DNA of 64,000 bases from contig NZ_BDAE01000020.1 of NCBI RefSeq assembly GCF_002091675.1, positions 25,520 to 89,519 on the forward strand, written 5' to 3'. Every line of letters begins with the position of its first letter. The first letter of the stretch is position 1. Under the pieces are notes generated by a model that worked only from the letters and a program-made list of their open reading frames with translations, was not told the DNA's origin and did not search any database. The DNA comes from Pseudomonas luteola NBRC 103146 (GTDB taxonomy: Bacteria; Pseudomonadota; Gammaproteobacteria; Pseudomonadales; Pseudomonadaceae). A program made the translations under genes and the position numbers. This document shows, one piece after another, positions 41,471-49,026 of the stretch.

Positions 41471-41640
41471 AACGGCAGGTTCCTGGTGTACGCCTAGAGG
41501 TCATGACTCTGGCGATACCGAAGGTCTACCGGCACCATGTATGCTGCGTGGGATAGTTTGTCCTAGCCCTCTCCACGCCCAAGCTATCTGGCCTTATCCG
41601 GCGAACCGGCCCGCGCCAGCAGCGGGTACTCGGTGTAACG

Positions 41641-42333
41641 TTAAGCAAAGTCTAGGGTTGGCATCTCTAGCACCATCTGGCGCACGTTCTGCGTCACTGA
41701 GGTGCGCATACGGCGGTCATAGTCGCCGGTCGCAAGCCCTAGCTCTTTGTCGATAATCTCGCAGCGCTTACGCTCTCGGGCGATACGCTCATCTGCCTGA
41801 GTAATAACCTCAGTCATTCGGTTTACGGCAGTCTGCACGTTGTCAGAGCCGCGCATGTCATCCACAAAACCAGGATTCAGCTCTTTGATTCGCGCAAATG
41901 CCTTGCAGAAGTCCTTGAGGATGACGGCCATCTTTTGAATGTCCGAACGGTCCTGGCTCTGGCCTTGCAGCGTGATTGCAACCTGCTCAGAGAGCCCATC
42001 AGCCCAGCTCTTGTGCGCATCAGCGATTGACGTCGCAATCATGCGCATCAGGAATGCCTGATTGTTCTCGGTCGGATCAGCCAGCGGGTCATCACTGAGC
42101 CCTACCAGGTAATCCAGCGGCACCGCGAACAGCTTGGACATGGCAATCATGTCTTCCATCTTCGGCAGGCGCTCGCCTGATTCCCACAGCGACACTTGAG
42201 TTGGGTTCTTCTGGCCCACTGCAACTGCAACATGAATCTGATTCAAGCCAGCAGCGCGACGGGCAGCGGTAATACGCGGGCCAATCTGCTGGAGATTAAC
42301 TTGAATGTCGATTTCTACAGTTCCAGTGTCCAT
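41641..42333 (-). CDS. XRE-family repressor-like regulator
   Basis: 230 residues. Residues about 15-75 are a Cro/C1-type HTH: IGPRITAARRAAGLNQIHVA then GQKNPTQVSLWESGERLPKM. The next part (FAVPLDYLVGLSDDP) is the usual dimer-side extension. The C-terminal 140 residues are helical and charged, without a LexA/CI peptidase Ser-Lys dyad, so inactivation by RecA cleavage is not expected. A perfect 18-bp palindrome lies 31 bp before the start, suggesting autoregulation. It is a candidate immunity repressor, but other regulators are present. Confidence 0.7.
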   Translation of the reverse strand: MDTGTVEIDIQVNLQQIGPRITAARRAAGLNQIHVAVAVGQKNPTQVSLWESGERLPKMEDMIAMSKLFAVPLDYLVGLSDDPLADPTENNQAFLMRMIATSIADAHKSWADGLSEQVAITLQGQSQDRSDIQKMAVILKDFCKAFARIKELNPGFVDDMRGSDNVQTAVNRMTEVITQADERIARERKRCEIIDKELGLATGDYDRRMRTSVTQNVRQMVLEMPTLDFA

Positions 42334-42363
42334 CGTGACCTACATCTCAAAAAGTGCTCGATT

Positions 42364-42381
42364 TGTAAGCCAAAGCTTACA
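42364..42381. promoter_or_regulatory. Operator-like palindrome TGTAAGC-N4-GCTTACA
   Basis: A perfect inverted repeat of 7-bp arms with a 4-bp spacer, 31 bp upstream of the XRE-type repressor start, a typical site for autorepression. An A/T-rich stretch (TTAATAAATTTATTGTATTA) follows at about 42430-42449. Confidence 0.55.
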
Positions 42382-42469
42382 GGACACCCCTAAATCTGCT
42401 ATCGAATTAACATGATAAGGAGGAACTTCTTAATAAATTTATTGTATTATCGCGCGCGCACGAGATGCG

Positions 42470-42943
42470 TTAGGCAAAGTTCAGAATCTGATTCACTCGG
42501 GCGTCAAGTTGAGCGGGCGTCATGTCGGTAGCTCGGTACACGTTGGCCAGGGCAGCGGTAATGACGTCCTGGTAGATTTTTCCCGCCTCCTCCTCGGTGC
42601 ATTTGCCAAAGCTCAGCGAGCGGGGCACCAAGCGAACCTGGCCACGGATATCGAATACCGGATCGTAATGGCCAGCCAGCACGGTCAGGTTCTTGCGGAA
42701 CGTCTCTTTGCAGGGCACAACCTTGCGGCCCTTGTACTCCACCTCGCTGATTCCAAACTCGCAAAAGTGCTCATAGGCCAGCGTGAAGAGACACATGGTC
42801 TTTTTCAGGAACTTGAAGTTGCGGGGAAGCGTCACCTTGCAGCGAATGCCTGCGCCCGTCTTGAGCCTGGCCAGCTGCTCGATGCCCTCCTGGTCAACAG
42901 GACGAAGCGAGCCATCGGCACACTTTTGCAAAACGATTTCCAT
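42470..42943 (-). CDS. DUF1367 phage protein
   Basis: 157 residues from the ATG at 42943. LPRNFKFLKKTMCLFTLAYE and YKGRKVVPCKETFRKNLTVL, then RSLSFGKCTEEEAGKIYQDV, match the DUF1367 family found in early regions of lambdoid and other temperate phages. Function unknown. An exact 13-bp palindrome lies 21 bp upstream of the start. Confidence 0.7.
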   Translation of the reverse strand: MEIVLQKCADGSLRPVDQEGIEQLARLKTGAGIRCKVTLPRNFKFLKKTMCLFTLAYEHFCEFGISEVEYKGRKVVPCKETFRKNLTVLAGHYDPVFDIRGQVRLVPRSLSFGKCTEEEAGKIYQDVITAALANVYRATDMTPAQLDARVNQILNFA

Positions 42944-42963
42944 GCGCTGACTACTCCTCTCGC

Positions 42964-42976
42964 GCAAGTGACTTGC
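42964..42976. repeat. 13-bp palindrome GCAAGT-S-ACTTGC (exact)
   Basis: Lies immediately upstream of the DUF1367 gene, overlapping its ribosome-binding region and ending at the stop codon of the preceding gene. Confidence 0.55.
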
Positions 42977-43239
42977 TAATCAGCCTGTATCAAGCTCGTG
43001 ATGCGGTCGCGGATCAGCGGGAACAGGTGCGGGTTCTTGTCCTTCTCGACCTGCAAGGCGCGCTTTCTGGCCAGGCGGTCGGGCTTCTCCATGACGTAGG
43101 CAATCACATAGTCCGCGCGCAGGCTCTCGCCCGTTGGGCAGTACCGTGCCGTAGGCGCAAAGCAGTTGCGGCAGCCCATGACGTGATTGATATACGGCGT
43201 GTGCGCCTCGTCAGCGGTCAAACTTCTTCTAGTGTCCAT
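42976..43239 (-). CDS. Small zinc-binding protein of unknown function
   Basis: 87 residues; HVMGCRNCFAPTARYCPTGE holds three Cys and a His that could bind zinc. The C-terminal half is basic and helical. It overlaps the upstream nuclease-like gene by 22 bp. No family recognised. Confidence 0.5.
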   Translation of the reverse strand: MDTRRSLTADEAHTPYINHVMGCRNCFAPTARYCPTGESLRADYVIAYVMEKPDRLARKRALQVEKDKNPHLFPLIRDRITSLIQAD

Positions 43240-43661
43240 GCCTCAGTGCCTTTCACAGGGATTGCGTAGAACACGCGAAACGGGAATTCATTGGCGGCGA
43301 CCTTCATCTTGACGTGTGCGTCATCCTCGATAATGGCCTTCGCGCCCTTGACGTCATGAAGCTGTAATTCCCCTTCGGCAGTCATGACCAGGAAGTCAGG
43401 CTTTAGGTGCGTCCGAGGCGCAAGGCGCAGCGTGATGGCCTCAAACTTCCACCACAGGATTGCGCCAGCCAGTTGCAGGCGGGCCAGGTGATTGGCGTAC
43501 CGCTGCTCTGTCTTGTTCATCTCGCCAGGCGCGAGCCGTCCCAGCGCACGCAAGCGCTCCTTGCCGGTCACAGCCTTGGCGGGCTTGGCGCTAGCCTTTC
43601 CCACGGCCTTGGCCTTGATGGCGGCAAGTTCCGCCTCACTCATGCGCAGGGAAGTGCCCAT
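43218..43661 (-). CDS. DUF1064 / PD-(D/E)XK endonuclease
   Basis: 147 residues. NKTEQRYANHLARLQLAGAI then RLAPRTHLKPDFLVMTAEGE and LQLHDVKGAKAIIEDDA show the DUF1064 pattern: an early E, then PDF, then D-V-K-G with a catalytic Lys. This family belongs to the PD-(D/E)XK nucleases and is often annotated as a Holliday-junction-type endonuclease in phages. A recombination or packaging role fits its place in the early region. Confidence 0.7.
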   Translation of the reverse strand: MGTSLRMSEAELAAIKAKAVGKASAKPAKAVTGKERLRALGRLAPGEMNKTEQRYANHLARLQLAGAILWWKFEAITLRLAPRTHLKPDFLVMTAEGELQLHDVKGAKAIIEDDAHVKMKVAANEFPFRVFYAIPVKGTEAWTLEEV

Positions 43662-43663
43662 TG

Positions 43664-44200
43664 TTACCAGTCCGAACTACTGGAGCTTGAGGAGTCGCTA
43701 GAGCTGTAGCTGCTGGAGCTGTCACTACTGGAGTAGGAGCTAGAGCTGTAGCTATCGCTGTCATACGAGCGATGCGAATGGCTACTCGAACAGCTCGAAC
43801 TGCTGGAGTAGTCGCGGCGCGTCTCGGGCTCAGGCTCGCACCGTACTGGCGCGGGCTCATGGCGTACCGGCTCGGTATAGCGGCGCGTGTCTTCCTGCGT
43901 ATCGGTCAGCAGCTCATTGAGCAGAACGGCATTGACCAGGTCATTGGAATTATCGGGCACGCGATCCGCTGCGCGCTCTACACGCGGCAGGCCCATGTGA
44001 CTGGCCATGACCGGACGGCGCGTGTCGGGTTGGCGACCGATAGCGGGCTCGATCCCACGAGGGGACGAGCCAGGGTAGCCGTACATGCTGCCCAACGTTT
44101 CGGGCAGCTCGGTCAGCGTGCTGGCCTGCTCCTTGAGTTTGGCCAGGCGCTCTGCTTGTTTCTTCGCCAGACGGCGACGCTTCAACCAGGCAAACAGCAT
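43664..44200 (-). CDS. Protein with Ser-rich repetitive tail
   Basis: 178 residues from the ATG at 44200 with GGGGAG eight bases upstream. A basic N-terminus (MLFAWLKRRRLAKKQAERLA) and a charged middle lead to a C-terminal 40 residues made of Ser runs broken by Tyr and Asp (SSYSSSDSSSS), ending SDW. The tail is encoded by imperfect AGCTCTAG-type repeats. Similar Ser-rich small phage proteins are known but have no assigned function. Confidence 0.55.
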   Translation of the reverse strand: MLFAWLKRRRLAKKQAERLAKLKEQASTLTELPETLGSMYGYPGSSPRGIEPAIGRQPDTRRPVMASHMGLPRVERAADRVPDNSNDLVNAVLLNELLTDTQEDTRRYTEPVRHEPAPVRCEPEPETRRDYSSSSSCSSSHSHRSYDSDSYSSSSYSSSDSSSSYSSSDSSSSSSSDW

Positions 44201-44201
44201 G

Positions 44202-44672
44202 TTACTTACTCCCCGTTGAGTTAAAGCCCTTGTCACCGCGCGCGGTTTCCTCACCAAACGCGACAACCTCGACGCAAGTCCCGCTAATGCAGGGCGCAAG
44301 CTTCATCTGCGCAATGCGGTCGCCAGCCTCAAACGTGAACGGCTCGCTGCCAGTGTTATGCAGGATGGCAATAACTTCGCCCTGGTAGTCGTTGTCGATA
44401 AGCCCCGCATGAATACCAATGCCGTGCTTATGCGCCAGCCCACTGCGCGGCCATATCTCGCCGCATAGGTGGGGCGGGAACTCCCAGGCAAAGCCAGTCG
44501 GGATATTCAGGCGCTGGCCAGGCTCGATACGCCCTCCCTGTACCGCGCGCAGGTCGAAACCAGCAGCGCCAGCAGTTTCCTGCGCAGGCACAGGCAGGTC
44601 ATGTTCGCCAATGCGGCAGACGTTAAATCGGTTCATTTCGCGCCAGTCGCGCGCTCTAGCTTTGGTAATCAT
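44202..44672 (-). CDS. dut: dUTP pyrophosphatase
   Basis: 156 residues. All five dUTPase motifs are visible: AGFDLRA, PRSGLAHKHG, GLIDNDYQGEV, GDRIAQMKL and RGDKGFNSTG. It converts dUTP to dUMP, preventing uracil incorporation and feeding thymidylate synthase, also encoded here. The start ATG overlaps the preceding stop (ATGA). The enzyme is trimeric in this family. Confidence 0.95.
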   Translation of the reverse strand: MITKARARDWREMNRFNVCRIGEHDLPVPAQETAGAAGFDLRAVQGGRIEPGQRLNIPTGFAWEFPPHLCGEIWPRSGLAHKHGIGIHAGLIDNDYQGEVIAILHNTGSEPFTFEAGDRIAQMKLAPCISGTCVEVVAFGEETARGDKGFNSTGSK

Positions 44673-44839
44673 TCTGGCTTTGCTCTCCGTGAGGCCCTGG
44701 CAGGCTGTAGTGTTGCGGTTTGGTCATCGTCCAGCGGCCAGGCAATAACCTGCGCGCAGGACGGGCATATCTTTTCGTTGGTTGAGCGCAGCGGCACCAT
44801 GTCCGCATCGCCACAGGCGGGACATACTTTTGTCGTCAT
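44669..44839 (-). CDS. Small zinc-ribbon protein
   Basis: 56 residues from the ATG at 44839 (ATGA overlap with the nuclease gene). VCPACGDADMVPLRSTNEKI then CPSCAQVIAWPL is a four-Cys zinc ribbon. Function unknown. Confidence 0.5.
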   Translation of the reverse strand: MTTKVCPACGDADMVPLRSTNEKICPSCAQVIAWPLDDDQTATLQPARASRRAKPE

Positions 44840-45204
44840 GTTGGGGCGCACTCATGCAGGCCGGTCAGCTCGCGCACTCGCGGCGGAACGTCTATGCCTT
44901 GCTCAGCCAGGCGATTGACACACTCGGCCAGCAGCCTGATTTGCTTGCCATAGCGTGATTCAAAGCGGGCTTTGTACGGATGGACGGCGATCATGCCAGG
45001 CTGGCCATAGCCGTCCTGGTGATGCCCAGCGCACAGGGGGAGTACCAGGTAGTGCGCGTCGGGTTTGGTTCTGCCGTCCATGTGATGGATCGACACGTAA
45101 CCGTTGAACTCGTCGTAGTCATGTCGGCAGGCAATGCAACCGACATGACTCGCTAGACTATCGTGATACCGTTTCTGGCTGGCGGTAGGCGTGGTGCCCT
45201 TCAT
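44836..45204 (-). CDS. Ref-like recombination nuclease (HNH)
   Basis: 122 residues. CIACRHDYDEFNGYVSIHHM then DGRTKPDAHYLVLPLCAGHH and FESRYGKQIRLL follows the nuclease domain of P1 Ref, a RecA-dependent HNH nuclease: CxxC, HH, R-x-K-P-x-A-H, P-L-C-x-x-H-H. It starts inside the replication P-like gene, so it is tightly coupled. A role in recombination during replication is inferred from family. Confidence 0.75.
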   Translation of the reverse strand: MKGTTPTASQKRYHDSLASHVGCIACRHDYDEFNGYVSIHHMDGRTKPDAHYLVLPLCAGHHQDGYGQPGMIAVHPYKARFESRYGKQIRLLAECVNRLAEQGIDVPPRVRELTGLHECAPT

Positions 45205-46012
45205 GCTGGCGTCTCGCTTTGGACGCCTCCAGCTCAGCAAGCGCCGCCAGTTGCTGGCGTTTGCGCTGCTCGATTTCGGCGTCAGATAACAGGTTTCGCT
45301 GCCCGCGCTCTTGCGCCACTGGTTTGGGCGGTCGAATGCTTGCAATCAATTCCTGTATTTTCCGCTTCTGCTCAGCAGGCTCGATGCTGCATTTTCCCGG
45401 TAAGGCCAGGTCTGCCAGATTCTGAGGAACAGGCCCTTTCGGGTTCTCGCGATTCTTCGCAAGTGCCTTGCTCCAGCGCTCTTTGATGACCTCGTATTCA
45501 ACCTGGCCCAGCTGCGTTTGGAACTGGCGCGCCGTCCAGAAAATGGCCGGTTCTGACCAGGTGTCTTGGGAGGCAAGCTTAGGGCCTTTCTCGGTCATGA
45601 CTTCGACACGCGGGCCTTTGAACCGAACCTTCCATTGCTCGCACGCTTCGTCCCAGGCGTCCTCGTCACTGGTGACGGGTCGGCACAGCTCGATGAACGT
45701 GCCGACGTCCAGGGTTCCCCATTTGAGAATGTCCGACCGCTTGGCCAGGTTGAACAGACCTAAGCGCGACTCGGCAGGTTTGAGCCCTACCGTTTCGAAG
45801 TGCCGCGCCCAGGCTTTCATCCAGTTAATCTTCGCTTGCTGGCTCGTGAAGTTCTTAGCCCACCGACCAGGCATCAAGCCATCAAACTCGTTCCACAGGA
45901 TTTCGAGCACTGAAAACCCGTTATTGGTTGGGTCTTCATAGTCACTGCGAACGACTAACCATTGACTACCTGGCAGTGTAGAGGAATACGTCGTGCTGAT
46001 TTCGCTGGTCAT
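45158..46012 (-). CDS. Lambda P-like replication loader
   Basis: 284 residues. WNEFDGLMPGRWAKNFTSQQ then INWMKAWARHFETVGLKPAE and TLDVGTFIELCRP is the gpP pattern (Phe/Trp-rich N-terminus, W...G, then F-h-x-x-C-x-P). Lambda P brings host DnaB helicase to the origin. It lies directly downstream of the O-like initiator (2-bp gap), as in lambda. The C-terminus is basic with AEIEQRKRQQLAALAELEAS. Confidence 0.75.
   Translation of the reverse strand: MTSEISTTYSSTLPGSQWLVVRSDYEDPTNNGFSVLEILWNEFDGLMPGRWAKNFTSQQAKINWMKAWARHFETVGLKPAESRLGLFNLAKRSDILKWGTLDVGTFIELCRPVTSDEDAWDEACEQWKVRFKGPRVEVMTEKGPKLASQDTWSEPAIFWTARQFQTQLGQVEYEVIKERWSKALAKNRENPKGPVPQNLADLALPGKCSIEPAEQKRKIQELIASIRPPKPVAQERGQRNLLSDAEIEQRKRQQLAALAELEASKARRQHEGHHAYRQPETVSR
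45459..45471. repeat. 13-bp palindrome, one mismatch
   Basis: GCAAGTGCCTTGC inside the P-like gene, one base from the consensus. Confidence 0.35.
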
Positions 46013-46014
46013 AT

Positions 46015-46953
46015 TCAGACTCCTGGCTGCTGGCCAAACATGGGCGCATGTGGGTCGTACTTGGGCGCAGCTGCTACCGGCTCGCGAGAATGCTGGCGCG
46101 TAAAGGCTTCGGGGTTCAGATTGATTCCAAGGAAGCGCTCAGTGTGTTCGGCATCCCTGAAAATCAGGCTTAGGTCGATGTACTTTTTAGCGCCCTTGTA
46201 CTTATTGCGGGCCATATGGAAGTCGGATTTAGAACAGCCACTTATAGCGCCTATAACCTGCTCTACCGTGTACTCCTCTAGCGCCTTCTCGATAATCTTT
46301 GTGCGCTTGGCATCAAGGCGTGACGTCTTGGTTTCACACACTGTCCGCCAGTGCTCGAATATCTTAGCAACCAGTGCCTGACGATCCGCCTTTGCCTTGC
46401 GCTTAGCTTCAGCCACCTCTGCTTTACTGGCCGCCTTCGATGTGCCGCTAGGCACATGAGATGTAGTCTCTGTAGATAATCTATGTGTTTTATATGTAGT
46501 AGTATCTGTAAGAGCAGTGCAATCTGCCCCGCTGGATGGGGGCAAGTTGCCCTCATCAGAAGAGTGCAAATTGCCCTTATCGATAGCCCCTACATTGCCC
46601 CCACTCGATGAGTGCAAATTGCCCTCATCGGAAAGCAGTGGGTTTTCGAACACAATGGTGTAGAAATTGGTGCGGTCGTGCTTGTGCTTGTTCAGCTGCT
46701 CGGCCAGGATCACGCCCTTGTTTTTAAGGGAGGCCATTGTTCGCTTAATGGTGTCCTCGCCCCAAAAGGGGAACTGCTTTTGCCACTGTGAAAGGGTGTT
46801 ATAAATCCACTTCCGGCCCTCATGCTCATAGCCTGCGTCAGTCTCTACCAGCCAGTAGCACAGCTGCTGCAAAACGATGGCTTCATTCAGCCCGATGCGT
46901 TCGGCCAGCTGAGGACTGATAACCAGGGGGCGGAATTTGAATAGCAGACTCAT
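46015..46953 (-). CDS. Lambda O-like replication initiator containing the origin
   Basis: 312 residues from the ATG at 46953. The N-terminal winged-helix region is LNEAIVLQQLCYWLVETDAG then GRKWIYNTLSQWQKQFPFWG and TIKRTMASLKNKGVI, a phage replication-initiator fold. The middle carries four 8-residue repeats beginning GN (GNLHSSSG, GNVGAIDK, GNLHSSDE, GNLPPSSG) that are encoded by iterons. The C-terminal part is helical and basic. As in lambda, the origin lies inside the initiator gene and a P-like loader follows. Confidence 0.75.
   Translation of the reverse strand: MSLLFKFRPLVISPQLAERIGLNEAIVLQQLCYWLVETDAGYEHEGRKWIYNTLSQWQKQFPFWGEDTIKRTMASLKNKGVILAEQLNKHKHDRTNFYTIVFENPLLSDEGNLHSSSGGNVGAIDKGNLHSSDEGNLPPSSGADCTALTDTTTYKTHRLSTETTSHVPSGTSKAASKAEVAEAKRKAKADRQALVAKIFEHWRTVCETKTSRLDAKRTKIIEKALEEYTVEQVIGAISGCSKSDFHMARNKYKGAKKYIDLSLIFRDAEHTERFLGINLNPEAFTRQHSREPVAAAPKYDPHAPMFGQQPGV
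46534..46631. repeat. Replication origin iterons (four 24-bp repeats)
   Basis: TTGCCC occurs at 46547, 46571, 46595 and 46619, exactly 24 bp apart. Each unit is roughly palindromic (coding strand GATGAG-GGCAATTTGCA-CTCATC in the best copy), like lambda iterons. The repeats are in frame with the initiator gene and give its 8-residue repeats. The neighbourhood on the plus strand is A/T-rich toward 46480-46505, a plausible melting region. Confidence 0.8.
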
Positions 46954-47414
46954 GCTTTTCGGCCCTCCCAAGTAACGGAGGAGCCTTTCGAGAGATTGCA
47001 AGCACCGCATAGCGTCTGGAGGTTATCCAGCGTAGTTTCGCCACCTAGCGACTCAGGATGCTTATGGTCGCAGTGCAGATTCTTGTAATCGCCGCAAGCC
47101 ACACAACGATAAGCATCGCGCTCAAATACCTGGCGACGCAGAGTTCCATCGATTTTCTTCTTACGGTATACGGCAGGTGTACTAGAGAAATTGGAGCCTA
47201 GCTGCTCGATCAGAATGGCCACCAGTTCGCCGCAATTGCCATCCCCTTTGCGAGCTACCGTAGAAAGCAGCTCCTGATTGTCCTCAAGGAATTCGCGAAA
47301 CAGCGATAACGCCTGGTTTTCTGCCTGCTTGACGGCCTCGAAAAGTTCCGAAGGCTCGGTATAGGTGACGCCCTGAAATGTTTGGACGAAAGACGACTTG
47401 CGTAGGTGGCTCAT
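46950..47414 (-). CDS. HNH endonuclease
   Basis: 154 residues from the ATG at 47414 with GGAG eight bases upstream. The C-terminal third is a full HNH domain: QVFERDAYRCVACGDYKNLH then CDHKHPESLGGETTLDNLQT and LCGACNLSKG, with two CxxC pairs, D-H and N-L-x-x-L-C. The N-terminal part is helical. It overlaps the initiator gene by 4 bp. It could be a homing-type or DNA-processing nuclease. Confidence 0.85.
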   Translation of the reverse strand: MSHLRKSSFVQTFQGVTYTEPSELFEAVKQAENQALSLFREFLEDNQELLSTVARKGDGNCGELVAILIEQLGSNFSSTPAVYRKKKIDGTLRRQVFERDAYRCVACGDYKNLHCDHKHPESLGGETTLDNLQTLCGACNLSKGSSVTWEGRKA

Positions 47415-48026
47415 CGGCATGGCTCCGCGTTGAACTGCGCAGCCGGAAGGACAGTGCGGCATGACGTAGTACGACCTGAACAAAACTGCGATCCGTAGCA
47501 GTGGTTTTTAATGAATGCACAAACGGATGGGACGCAAGCCAAAAGCTCAAGCGCCGCGATCTTGACGTCATTGCACAAGCGAAGCGCCAAGAAAGCAGTT
47601 GTCGTACCAGAAAAACGGAAATTTAGCGCCTTACGGCCAAATAGCCAAAAAACCGACAGCCGGTAGCAGTTGATAACAGATTTTGTATCATTCTCTGCTT
47701 TAATTCTTTTAGGCAAAACTTGCCCGTTCCGCCTTTCGGCAGGTTTTGAAATATTCATGCAGGTAGGCCCTTTTCTGCATTACAAAATTTAGTGTTTAGT
47801 CGGCGCTAGCGCGCCTAGCCCTTTCCCGCGAAGGGAGTAACCGGAAGCCCCGCAGAAAAGGGCAAAGGAGAGGCTTGTCAGTGGGGGAGCTACCCGCACA
47901 CCTATCCGGTCACTACCGCGTAAGACAGTACGCGGAACTGTATTTGTGCAACCGAGCGTCGTGGACGGGTCAGCGGGCAAGGCCGCTTTTCTCAGTTGCA
48001 CGAACATCGTGCCTGGCTAGCACAAT
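47415..48026 (-). promoter_or_regulatory. 611-bp leader without genes, with operator box and paired stems
   Basis: No convincing coding region. GATAACAGATTTTGTATC (47672-47689) is a near copy of the 19-bp palindrome at 24367. Stems visible: CCGCGTA/TACGCGG (47916-47935), an 11-bp stem with one mismatch between 47946-47956 and 47991-48001, GGCGC/GCGCC (47802-47815) and CCCTT/AAGGG (47819-47835). It probably holds a promoter and an attenuator or antitermination leader for the replication operon. Confidence 0.4.
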
Positions 48027-48299
48027 CTACACAGTAGCGCTTGATACAGAATTTGCCAAGTCATCAGATGGCTTGAACAACCAGTATCGGCACCACTGCG
48101 CGCCTTTTGCCTTGGCAGATGAGACGCTACCCGCATTTTTCAACTCCAGGTCGTGGCGGATATCCCGAATTCTGGCGCTGATAGCGGCCTCGGAATCTTT
48201 CCGGTTAAACCTGGCTTCGATCCTCTCGTTAATTTCAAACAGCGCCAGGGGCTTTTCAGCTCCTTCAAGCACTGCCAGTACACGAGCGTATTGCGTCAT
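48027..48299 (-). CDS. Winged-helix-like regulator
   Basis: 90 residues: MTQYARVLAVLEGAEKPLAL then FEINERIEARFNRKDSEAAI and SARIRDIRHDLELKNAG is a compact winged-helix with a charged recognition helix. A short hydrophobic C-terminus follows. It is second in the leftward early operon after the Cro-like gene. Specific DNA target unknown. Confidence 0.55.
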   Translation of the reverse strand: MTQYARVLAVLEGAEKPLALFEINERIEARFNRKDSEAAISARIRDIRHDLELKNAGSVSSAKAKGAQWCRYWLFKPSDDLANSVSSATV

Positions 48300-48366
48300 C
48301 TCACACCGTTGGCTTGCGATCCGTTTGTGTGAGCAAGGCTACAGGCTTAAAAATCTCCGCTTATCG

Positions 48367-48753
48367 TCATTTTCCCAAACGACCGCGTTTTTTCATTCGC
48401 GCCGGTAAAACCGTCACGAGGTACGTCCAATCGATGGCGTGTTTACCGTCACCGCTTGTCATTACGCGCATGTCCAGAAAGCCGTTAGTTTCGCGGTCCA
48501 TGTTCACCGCCATCCAGATCGGAATAGATCGATTGTTGGCCAGAATCTGGCGCAGGTAGGCATGACTGGTGCCTATCCTTTTCGCGAACGCTTCACGCTG
48601 AGTCCCGTTAAACAGGTGCTCTTTCAGGAAATACCGAAGGCGCGCGATGTTCTCAGCCTCGCTTTCGTAGCCTGGCACGCGCTCGTAAGGAGTCAGACCA
48701 GGCCAATCCTCTTGGCCTGGTACTACATCAACTTCTCTTCGTACCGCAGACAT
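48367..48753 (-). CDS. Cro/YdaS-like HTH regulator
   Basis: 128 residues from the ATG at 48753 (GGAG six bases upstream). IARLRYFLKEHLFNGTQREA then FAKRIGTSHAYLRQILANNR and SIPIWMAVNMDRETNG is the YdaS/Cro type, where the HTH is followed by I-P-h-x-x-A-h-x-h-D-R-x-T. It is the first leftward gene beside the tripartite operator and is divergent from erf, so it is placed as Cro in a lambda-like switch. Confidence 0.75.
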   Translation of the reverse strand: MSAVRREVDVVPGQEDWPGLTPYERVPGYESEAENIARLRYFLKEHLFNGTQREAFAKRIGTSHAYLRQILANNRSIPIWMAVNMDRETNGFLDMRVMTSGDGKHAIDWTYLVTVLPARMKKRGRLGK

Positions 48754-48920
48754 AACTAACTCCATTATTGGTTAAGGGCGGGTTTTACAGCGGCGGTAAC
48801 GATACCGCATGCCGGGATATTCTCGACACGACCACAGATAAATGGCCGGGATTTTTGCGACCCGTTCGGAATATCGCTGCTGGCCCGCCTCGCTATGGGG
48901 CGCATCATAAGCATTGCATC

Positions 48921-48987
48921 TCCTGTTATCAAGTGCTGCAAAATTTATTATCAAGTGCTTGCAAAGATTGTTATCAATCGATACAGT
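48921..48987. promoter_or_regulatory. Divergent early control region with three tandem TTATC boxes
   Basis: GTTATCAAGTGC (48925), ATTATCAAGTGC (48947) and GTTATCAATCG (48970) are spaced 22-23 bp, resembling a three-operator switch. On the plus strand TTGCAA (48959-48964) and TACAGT (48982-48987), 17 bp apart, form a likely promoter for erf, with a leader of about 33 nt. The minus strand would serve the Cro-like gene. The same boxes recur before other operons. Confidence 0.55.
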
Positions 48988-49026
48988 TGCGGCCACTTCC
49001 AACCGGACACCCCAAAGGCACCAATC

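Larger units (their letters stand above)
40250..41640 (-). ncRNA. Candidate large structured noncoding RNA region
   Basis: About 1.4 kb with no credible protein gene between two minus-strand genes. It contains four long near-perfect stems: 40409-40429 with 40515-40534; 40792-40812 with 40859-40879; 41093-41112 with 41159-41177; 41377-41395 with 41434-41452. Each is 19-20 paired bases, interrupted by at most one bulged base or one mismatch plus one wobble. Read on the minus strand, each stem is preceded by a small GC hairpin. Loops there are GAAA and UAAC, and one mismatch becomes a G-U pair, so the minus strand is the likely transcript. Many smaller hairpins fill the gaps. Size, phage context and dense structure recall large ornate RNAs such as GOLLD and ROOL; the sequence family cannot be confirmed by eye. 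Confidence 0.6.

Noticed and set aside
40159..41472. Several 70-120 codon open frames on both strands
   Set aside because: They lie in the multi-stem noncoding region, have no ribosome sites and read as random basic/aromatic sequence; structure explains this region better.
43664..43800. CRISPR-like repeat array
   Set aside because: The AGC/TAG-type repeats are irregular and encode the Ser-rich tail; no spacer pattern exists. No CRISPR array was seen anywhere in the window.
46534..46631. CRISPR or coding minisatellite
   Set aside because: The 24-bp units are contiguous without spacers and sit in the O-like initiator, where an iteron origin is the better reading.
47411..47758. 115-codon minus-strand open frame
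   Set aside because: Overlaps the HNH gene start region and contains the operator-like box; Cys/Arg-rich random composition and no ribosome site.
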